Shown: positions 52,868 to 64,000 of the stretch, piece by piece
Layout of the letters: every line of letters begins with the position of its first letter
Numbering within the stretch: position 1 is the first letter of the stretch
Source: Corynebacterium oculi
Lineage (GTDB): Bacteria; Actinomycetota; Actinomycetes; Mycobacteriales; Mycobacteriaceae
Reading direction: 5' to 3'
DNA length: 64,000 nt
NCBI RefSeq assembly: GCF_001412105.1
Contig: NZ_LKST01000002.1
Span: forward strand, 434,001 to 498,000
Notes under the pieces: generated by a model
What the model was told of the DNA's origin: nothing
What the model saw: the letters and a program-made list of their open reading frames with translations, nothing else
Databases searched by the model: none
Position numbers and translations under genes: made by a program

Positions 52868-54148
52868 GTGTTGAAAAGAGCCATCGGAATCGCTCTTGCC
52901 CTGATCGGATTAATCGTGGGCGCCGGATTCGCCTCCGGCCAGGAAATGCTGCAATACTTTGTGGCCTTTGGCACCAGCGGCCTGTGGGGCGTGGCCCTAG
53001 CCGCCGTCATCATGATCATCGGATCCATCGCCATGATGCAGCTCAGCAGCCACCTCCAGGCCCGCGAGCACACCATGGTGTTTGATCGCGTCACCCACCC
53101 CATCGTGGCGCGCTTCCTGGACATCGCCACCCTGGTCACGCTCTTTGGCATCGGCTTCGTCATGTTCGCCGGCGGCGGCGCCAACCTCAACCAGCAATTC
53201 GGCTGGGCCCCCTGGGTGGGCACCACCATCATGATGCTCATGGTCATGGCCGTGGGCATGCTAGACGTGGACAAGGTCTCCGCCGTGATCGGCGCGGTCA
53301 CCCCCTTCATCATCCTCATGATCCTGGGCACCGCCACCTACACGCTGCTGAACTCTGACTTTGACATCTCCGGGCTCAGCCAGGTGGCCACCGCCGAGGT
53401 ATCCACCAGCCTGCCCAATTGGTGGCTCTCCGCCTTCAACTACGTGGGCCTCTCCCTCATCGTGGCCGTCTCCATGGCGATGGTGATCGGCGGCAATAAC
53501 CTCGATAGCCGCGCGGCCGGCATCGGCGGCCTCCTCGGCGGCCTGTGCTTCACCCTGCTGCTCACCGCCGCCACCCTCACCGTGTTCCTCAACGTGGATG
53601 AGGTGGCGCACGACGACATGCCCATGCTCAGCGTGGTCACCAGCATTCACCCCGCGCTCGGGATCGTCATGACCTTCACCATCTTCATGATGATCTTCAA
53701 CACCGCGCTCGGCCTCTTCTACGCCCTGGCCAAGCGCCTGACCCGCAGCAACCCCTCCCGCTTCCGGGTGGTGTACATCATCAGCGTGCTCGCGGGCTTC
53801 GTGCTCGGCTTCCTCCCCTTCAAGGACCTGGTGGCCTACGTCTTCCCCGTGCTCGGGTACGCGGGCATCGTCTTGGCCATCACGCTGTCTATCGCCTGGC
53901 TGCGCGGCCGCGCCACGATCCGCAAGGAATACCGCCGCCGCCACCGCATCCGCGAACTCCTCACCCGCAAACTCGACCCCACCCAGCGGTTTAGCCGCAA
54001 GGACGCCGCCGCGCTCACCAAGGCCACCGCGGCCTCTAACCTCCCCGACGACCAACTCACCGAGGCCATGACCCAGGAGGTCACCGAGAAACTCAACGAG
54101 GACTCCGGGGATTCCGCAGATTCCTCGGAAGATCAAGAGCGGCGCTGA
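52868..54148 (+). CDS. YkvI family membrane protein (APC/NSS-like fold)
   Basis: 426 aa, about 10-11 membrane helices. RAIGIALALIGLIVGAGFASGQEMLQYFVAFG is the YkvI signature (GAGFASGQE), reminiscent of helix 1 of LeuT-fold transporters. A charged cytoplasmic tail of about 75 residues ends in a Ser/Asp/Glu-rich stretch. GTG at 52868 with GGAG upstream. Transport substrate unknown. Present between sigC and asd, as in C. glutamicum from memory. Confidence 0.82.
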   Translation: MLKRAIGIALALIGLIVGAGFASGQEMLQYFVAFGTSGLWGVALAAVIMIIGSIAMMQLSSHLQAREHTMVFDRVTHPIVARFLDIATLVTLFGIGFVMFAGGGANLNQQFGWAPWVGTTIMMLMVMAVGMLDVDKVSAVIGAVTPFIILMILGTATYTLLNSDFDISGLSQVATAEVSTSLPNWWLSAFNYVGLSLIVAVSMAMVIGGNNLDSRAAGIGGLLGGLCFTLLLTAATLTVFLNVDEVAHDDMPMLSVVTSIHPALGIVMTFTIFMMIFNTALGLFYALAKRLTRSNPSRFRVVYIISVLAGFVLGFLPFKDLVAYVFPVLGYAGIVLAITLSIAWLRGRATIRKEYRRRHRIRELLTRKLDPTQRFSRKDAAALTKATAASNLPDDQLTEAMTQEVTEKLNEDSGDSADSSEDQERR

Positions 54149-54163
54149 CAAGCACCAGCAACG

Positions 54164-54408
54164 CTAAGGGGTGCCACTCGGCGGGGAACCACGCCCCCAT
54201 CCGGCCTAGTGGCACCCCTTCGTGCTGGGGCGGCGGGAGGCGGGCGTCGATAGGCGCGGGCACAGCCCCAAGGGGTGTCACTGCCTCGCCGCCTGGCTTA
54301 TCGACGCCCCCACTGGCACCCCTTAGCGCCGGTGCAGGGCAACCCAACACTAAGGGGTGCCACTACCCGCCCGTCACGGGCCCGCCACCCCGAGATGGCA
54401 CCCCTTGA
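54164..54408. repeat. Three palindromic 15-29-15 elements
   Basis: Element A: arms 54164-54178 and 54208-54222. Element B: 54268-54282 and 54312-54326. Element C: 54350-54364 and 54394-54408. Spacers are 29 nt each and unrelated; the spacer of B contains a CGTCGATAAGC motif (reverse strand, 54296-54306). They fill the gap between convergent ykvI and asd, the same context as the array at 35 kb. Confidence 0.9.
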
Positions 54409-54426
54409 TGCTGCACCCCCGCATAC

Positions 54427-54459
54427 AAAAAGCGCCGAGCCTCCCCGTGCCCGGCGCTT
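54427..54459 (-). terminator. Terminator of lysC-asd
   Basis: On the minus strand AAGCGCCG pairs with CGGCGCTT (8 bp, 14-nt loop), followed by TTTG. It begins 15 bp past the asd stop. Confidence 0.8.
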
Positions 54460-54473
54460 CACCCCCTCAAGAA

Positions 54474-56788
<2,315 letters not shown>

Positions 56789-56921
56789 CGGGATCGTCCG
56801 CCTTTCACGTTTCTGAATCTCGCTGCCCCACAATACCTGTCGGCAGGCACGCCCTGAAAGGTTTGTATTCACCGCAACACTCCCGACGCCGCGCCCCCGC
56901 ACGCCAGTAGAATGCCACCAC

Positions 56922-57776
56922 GTGCATAGCAACCTCCTGGCCGTCCTCTTCGCGCTCGCCTCGGCCCTCACCATCGCGTGGGGCACCGTGGTGCGCCACC
57001 GGATCGCGGAGGAAGCACCCGCCGACGGTTCACTCAAGGGCTCCCCCTTCTGGAACGCCATCTCCCGCCCCCTATGGTGGGCGGGCACCGGCACCGCCCT
57101 GCTCGGCTACGGACTTCAGGTCATAGCCCTGGGATTTGGCACCCTGCTCGTGGTGCAGCCCATCCTCGTGCTCTCCCTCATGTTCACCCTGCCGCTGTCC
57201 GCGCGTTACGACGGCCGCCGCATCTCCCCCGAGGAGATGGGCTGGGCCGGGCTGCTCACCGCCGCCGTGGCGATCCTCGTGATCCTCGGCAAGCCCCTGC
57301 CCGGCAACCCCCACCCGCCCCTGGAGCGCTGGATTCCCGCGCTCCTCGTGGGCGCGGCCGTGCTGATCCTCATCGAGCGGGTGGCCCAACGCCAGATCCG
57401 GCGCCACAAGGCCCTGCTTTTGGGCATAGTCACCGGCGCGCTCTTTGGCTACGTGGCCGTGCTCTCCAAGGCCGTGGTGGACGTGTTTCTTCAGGGTTCA
57501 TTCCTGGGGCTGCTCACCAACTGGGAGACCTACGGCCTGATCCTGGGGGCCACCTTGGGCACCATCGTGCAGCAATATTCCTTCAACGCCGGGGCGCTGA
57601 AAAACTCCCTGCCCGCCATGACCATCATGGAGCCCGTCGTGGCCTTCGGCCTGGGCTACGCGGTGCTGGGCGAGCGCTTCCAGGTCACCACAGCGCTGGG
57701 GTGGGTGCTCATGGGCCTGGCGCTGCTGGCCATGATTCTCTCCACCGTGGCGCTTTCCCGGCGCGGGGTGGGGTAG
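56922..57776 (+). CDS. DMT-family membrane transporter
   Basis: 284 aa with about nine hydrophobic helices ([58 protein letters not shown]; ...). [28 protein letters not shown] and [37 protein letters not shown] are typical of the actinobacterial DMT group. GTG at 56922. Substrate unknown. Divergent to lysC, as a homologous gene is in C. glutamicum. Confidence 0.82.
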   Translation: MHSNLLAVLFALASALTIAWGTVVRHRIAEEAPADGSLKGSPFWNAISRPLWWAGTGTALLGYGLQVIALGFGTLLVVQPILVLSLMFTLPLSARYDGRRISPEEMGWAGLLTAAVAILVILGKPLPGNPHPPLERWIPALLVGAAVLILIERVAQRQIRRHKALLLGIVTGALFGYVAVLSKAVVDVFLQGSFLGLLTNWETYGLILGATLGTIVQQYSFNAGALKNSLPAMTIMEPVVAFGLGYAVLGERFQVTTALGWVLMGLALLAMILSTVALSRRGVG

Positions 57777-57788
57777 GGGTTTACGCCC

Positions 57789-60905
<3,117 letters not shown>

Positions 60906-61006
60906 CCTGCACCCCCAGTGCCCTGGAAAGTCACCGGGTCTCTTGCCGTACCCTCATGGGTGCATAAAATGGTAAGGACCCTGACCGCACGCGAGGAGAA
61001 TCGTCG

Positions 61007-63061
61007 ATGAGCCAAACCCCTTATCTTCTGCCATTCTTTTCCGATGGCGGTGGCGCCACCGTGCCGGTGGAAGGGAGCAGCCAGGCGATCCTCTTCTCAC
61101 TCCTCGGCTCCCAAGTGGCCCAGGACGGCTTCACCCGGGCGGCCTTTACCCTCCTACCGGATCGCGTATCCGGGGGGTTCCTGGTCAGCCACGATAAGAC
61201 CATCTTGGGACGGCTGCCGCGCAACCTGCGCGACACGTATCCCCAGCTAGACCACATCATCACCAGGGGCGGGATCCCCCAGGTTCACGCCACCATCTCC
61301 CTGGAGCAGGGCTCCGGGCGGATCAACGGCACGCTGTACTTCCCCGCCCCTGTGTTCGTGATGCCCACCAACTTCCCCCCCAAGGAAGAATGGGCCATGA
61401 TCCCCGAGGGGACCCCCCGCCCCGTGGACATCTCCCGGGGTGACGCCCAGCGCCTGGTGGATCTGAACATCCCCTCGCACTGGCTGGCCACCCTCGGCAT
61501 CGTCGATGACCTGGTGGTGGCGATCATCGACAACCGCGTGCTAGGGGTGCTCGGCCCCGAGGACTCCGCGGACATCCGCGAGGTGGTGGAGCACTACGAG
61601 ATGCTGGGCCTGGTTCCCGTGGCCCGCGTGTTCTGCTACGACCAGGATGGAGAGCGCCACGTGGTGCTCAACGCCCTCTCCACCCAGGAGATGAGCGACG
61701 CGGACCTAGAACCCATCGTCTCTCCCCTGGCGGCCATCGACCCCTACCAGCCCGCCACCGGCGAGTTCCCCGTCATCAGCGGCGCCCCCATGCAGCACGC
61801 CTGGGCGGTGACCATCTCCGGGGATCAGGTGGTGGAATCCATCGCCCCGCAGCCGGACAAGGAACTGCGCCCCATCACCTCCCCGGCGATGTTCGCCCTC
61901 AACCCGGACGGAACCAAGGTTCTCGATGTGGGCCGCAGGGCACACAACCCCGCCCTTCCGGCGGCACCGGCAACACCGGCGCCGGAGCTCCCTGCGGCCC
62001 GGGAGGAAACCACCACGCCACCCCCCGCCACCGGGGCACACCCGGCGGCCTCCTCCCTGGGCGATCTGGTCTCCGTGCCCGCGGCCCCCATGCCCGACTT
62101 CGCACCACCCGCCGAGGAGGAGGCCGAGAAACCGGCGCGCCCAGCCCGGCGCGCCCAGCCGCAATCCCTGGCCGCGATCGTGGTTCCCGCGCAGCAGGCC
62201 ATGGAAAAGATCGCGCCACCGGCGGCTACCCCCCAGGCGGTTCCCCAGGTTCCCGCCGCATCAGCCACCCCCGCCGCACCAACCCCAGAGCCTCCCGAGG
62301 AACCCGCCCCCGTGGACGTGCCGGCTACGCTGCCGCCCGAGGACTCTGCCCCGGCAGGCTGGGCCGAGGATACGCAGGCAGCCCCGGAGGTGGAGCAGGC
62401 CCCCGTGGAACCCCAGCCCGCCTATGCCCCGGAGCCGGAGGAAACGCAATACGCGGAATACCCAGAACCCGCCCCGGAGGAATCGGAAGAACCCAACCTC
62501 ATCGAGGATTATCCTCCCCTGCCCTACCCCCACGCTCGCCTGGGCGATCAATTCCAGGAGGAGGATGAGGACTACCTCGATCAACCCGGCCTCGAACCTC
62601 TCCCCGCCCCCGAGCAGTTAAGCCCCCTGCCCCAGGAATACTCCCTGAATAACACCAGCGAACACTACGCCGTGGTTCCCCAAGATCCCGGCGAGCCCCT
62701 CCCCGAGGTACAAAAGGTGCCGGTGGCGGGCCTTTTCACCTCGGCTCCCGGGGCCCCCGGCGTGTCCGCCACCCCGGAAAGCACCGGGGCTCTGCCCGTG
62801 GTACCCGATCACCCGGAGCACACCGAGGAGGACTATGCGGACGAGGAATACGAGGACTACCTGGACGATGAGCAGAGCATCCAATGGTTGCCCGCCTTTG
62901 GGGTGATCCTGGGCGCGCTCTCCATCACGGTGGCCGCGCTGGGGTACTTCAAGGTCACCCCGGATCTCTCTTTAGATACCGGCCCGTCCTTCATTCTCCT
63001 GGGCGGGGGCATGCTCATTGTGCTGGGCAGCCTGTGGTTCATGTTTAGGCCCAGGGATTAG
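61007..63061 (+). CDS. Hypothetical membrane protein with Pro/Glu/Ala-rich linker
   Basis: 684 aa. The first about 300 residues look like a folded, soluble corynebacterial domain (GGFLVSHDKTILGRLPRNLR, HWLATLGIVDDLVVAIIDNRVLGVLGPED). Residues about 320-620 are a low-complexity Pro/Ala/Glu linker. Two membrane helices close it (AFGVILGALSITVAALGYF and FILLGGGMLIVLGSLWFMF). ATG at 61007 after GAGGAGAATCG. I do not recognise the family; it sits between leuA and the DnaQ-fold gene, a position also holding a hypothetical gene in C. glutamicum. Confidence 0.7.
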   Translation: MSQTPYLLPFFSDGGGATVPVEGSSQAILFSLLGSQVAQDGFTRAAFTLLPDRVSGGFLVSHDKTILGRLPRNLRDTYPQLDHIITRGGIPQVHATISLEQGSGRINGTLYFPAPVFVMPTNFPPKEEWAMIPEGTPRPVDISRGDAQRLVDLNIPSHWLATLGIVDDLVVAIIDNRVLGVLGPEDSADIREVVEHYEMLGLVPVARVFCYDQDGERHVVLNALSTQEMSDADLEPIVSPLAAIDPYQPATGEFPVISGAPMQHAWAVTISGDQVVESIAPQPDKELRPITSPAMFALNPDGTKVLDVGRRAHNPALPAAPATPAPELPAAREETTTPPPATGAHPAASSLGDLVSVPAAPMPDFAPPAEEEAEKPARPARRAQPQSLAAIVVPAQQAMEKIAPPAATPQAVPQVPAASATPAAPTPEPPEEPAPVDVPATLPPEDSAPAGWAEDTQAAPEVEQAPVEPQPAYAPEPEETQYAEYPEPAPEESEEPNLIEDYPPLPYPHARLGDQFQEEDEDYLDQPGLEPLPAPEQLSPLPQEYSLNNTSEHYAVVPQDPGEPLPEVQKVPVAGLFTSAPGAPGVSATPESTGALPVVPDHPEHTEEDYADEEYEDYLDDEQSIQWLPAFGVILGALSITVAALGYFKVTPDLSLDTGPSFILLGGGMLIVLGSLWFMFRPRD

Positions 63062-63081
63062 GGCCAAAGGAGAACCACGCC

Positions 63082-64000
63082 ATGACACAGCAGGAATCCC
63101 GCGCCTCCCGGCGCGGCGACAAAGAGAAACATCGCGGCCAAGATCAGGGCTCTGGGAATCACACCGGGCGGGAGGCAGCGGCCCCCTACGTGGCGCTCAC
63201 CCTCCAGACCACCGGCATTCATCCCTCCAGCGGGCGGGTGGTGGCGGTGGACGCCGTGGTGTTCGAGGAGTCCGGGGCCACCGTGGAGGAGTTTCACGCC
63301 GTGGTCAATCCCGGCCCGCACACCAACATCGGGCCCACGCATTATCACGGCCTGAGCCCTGCTGAGATTGAGCAGGGGCGGCGCTTTGGTAGCCTGCTGA
63401 AAAAGCTCGATAAGCTCCTGGACGGGCGCACCCTCATCGTGCATGACGCCCCCTTGACGTGGGGTTTTCTGGTCTCTGAGGCGCGCCGGGCCATGAATGC
63501 GGCGGCGCGGGCTAACCGCTCCCGTGCCCGGCGGCGCGGCCGCAATCAGGGTGGTCGGCGGCAGCGGGTGGGCCACGTGCCGCGCCCGGAGGTGATCGTA
63601 GATACCCTCGCCACCGCGTATCGGGCCGGGGCGGAGTTTCACGATGTGCGCCTGGCCGCCGTCGCCACGGCGATGGGGGTTCCGGCGGGGTCCCCCGTGG
63701 CGTCGATAAGCAGGGCCCAGCGGCCCGAGGCGGAGGTGACGCGGGAGGATACTCTGCTGCTCGCCCGGCTGTTCCGGCACGCGCGGAGCGCGGGCGCCCC
63801 GATCGCCGAGCGGCGCCCGGAGGAACTCAAGCCGGATGCGTTTGGGCTTCAGCGCTCGCTGGTGCGCGTGGAAGCCACGCAAGCTCCCCGCCTGCACAAG
63901 AACCCGGGGCCGTATTCCCCCGGCGGAGCGCTGAGCCCCGGCATGGAGGTGGTGATCGCCCCGGAGATCGCCATGGATCCCAACGAGGTCATCGCCGCTC
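63082..64000 (+). CDS. DnaQ-fold (DEDD exonuclease-like) protein, catalytic residues missing, truncated by window edge
   Basis: Open from ATG 63082 (AAAGGAG 9 bp upstream) to the right edge, 306 codons without stop. After a basic, disordered N-terminus the fold begins APYVALTLQTTGIHPSSGRV, VVAVDAVVF; in active DnaQ enzymes the first motif is DxETTG, here TLQTTG. LIVHDAPLTWGFL replaces HNAxFDxGFL, and FHDVRLAAVATAMGV lacks the final Asp. The fold is clear but the metal-binding acids are replaced, so nuclease activity is unlikely. Contains a CGTCGATAAGC copy (63701) that forces a rare ATA Ile codon. Confidence 0.75.
   Translation, partial: MTQQESRASRRGDKEKHRGQDQGSGNHTGREAAAPYVALTLQTTGIHPSSGRVVAVDAVVFEESGATVEEFHAVVNPGPHTNIGPTHYHGLSPAEIEQGRRFGSLLKKLDKLLDGRTLIVHDAPLTWGFLVSEARRAMNAAARANRSRARRRGRNQGGRRQRVGHVPRPEVIVDTLATAYRAGAEFHDVRLAAVATAMGVPAGSPVASISRAQRPEAEVTREDTLLLARLFRHARSAGAPIAERRPEELKPDAFGLQRSLVRVEATQAPRLHKNPGPYSPGGALSPGMEVVIAPEIAMDPNEVIAA

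Overview
The window is a 64 kb stretch of a GC-rich Corynebacterium chromosome. The assignment rests on recognisable corynebacterial proteins (GlxR, LysC, LeuA, CyaB, SigC, WhcA-type WhiB, KatA, a Mrp antiporter with fused A/B subunits, actinobacterial TopA with C-terminal GRYGPY repeats) and on gene order. From memory, the order leuA - lysC/asd - sigC - katA - mrp - ponA/whiB - glxR - nth - tad locus - cspA - topA - cyaB matches the region around cg0302-cg0375 of C. glutamicum, read here in the opposite direction.

Layout. 0-6.2 kb: an FAD-linked oxidase cut by the left edge, a PIN/HTH toxin-antitoxin pair beside tRNA-Thr(CGT), holB, the membrane adenylate cyclase cyaB and ogt. 6.2-15.3 kb is an accessory block between cyaB/ogt and topA: a 42-aa basic peptide with a structured leader, an OPT transporter, an AAA ATPase preceded by three AT-rich direct repeats, a decayed RelBE module, a very large VaFE/thioester surface protein and a snapalysin-like protease. 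The last two are each broken by a one-base frameshift. 15.5-23.2 kb: topA, a RelBE module whose toxin carries an in-frame amber codon, a DedA protein, cspA and a DUF1998-type helicase. 23.5-28.0 kb: the tad pilus locus, with a frameshifted ssd/cpaE gene. 28.0-28.3 kb: two perfect DnaA-box 9-mers and a 6C small RNA. 28.3-34.0 kb: envelope, hydrolase, MarP-like protease, CoA-Nudix, TlpA and endonuclease III genes. 34.3-41.5 kb: glxR, metallo-hydrolase, RidA, WhiB, PBP1, YqeY, metallophosphoesterase and tRNA-Pro(CGG). 41.6-49.8 kb: TetR, a YhgE-like protein and the Mrp operon. 49.8-64 kb: ohr, katA, sigC, ykvI-like, lysC-asd, a DMT transporter, a GT-C enzyme, leuA with a leader peptide, a Pro/Glu-rich membrane protein and a DnaQ-fold protein lacking the usual catalytic acids.

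Genes that work together: CyaB makes cAMP and GlxR reads it. MrpA-G form one secondary antiporter. LysC and Asd start the aspartate-family pathway. Ohr and KatA handle peroxides. TadA/B/C and the small pilins form a pilus system whose localisation ATPase is broken in this assembly.

The two most unusual signals are not genes. (1) Seven palindromic elements at three loci have arms CTAAGGGGTGCCACT / AGTGGCACCCCTTAG separated by exactly 29 nt of unrelated sequence every time. (2) The 11-mer CGTCGATAAGC occurs 11 times on either strand, in coding sequence (three different readings) and between genes, where about 0.03 copies would be expected by chance. I know of no description of either, but could not search.
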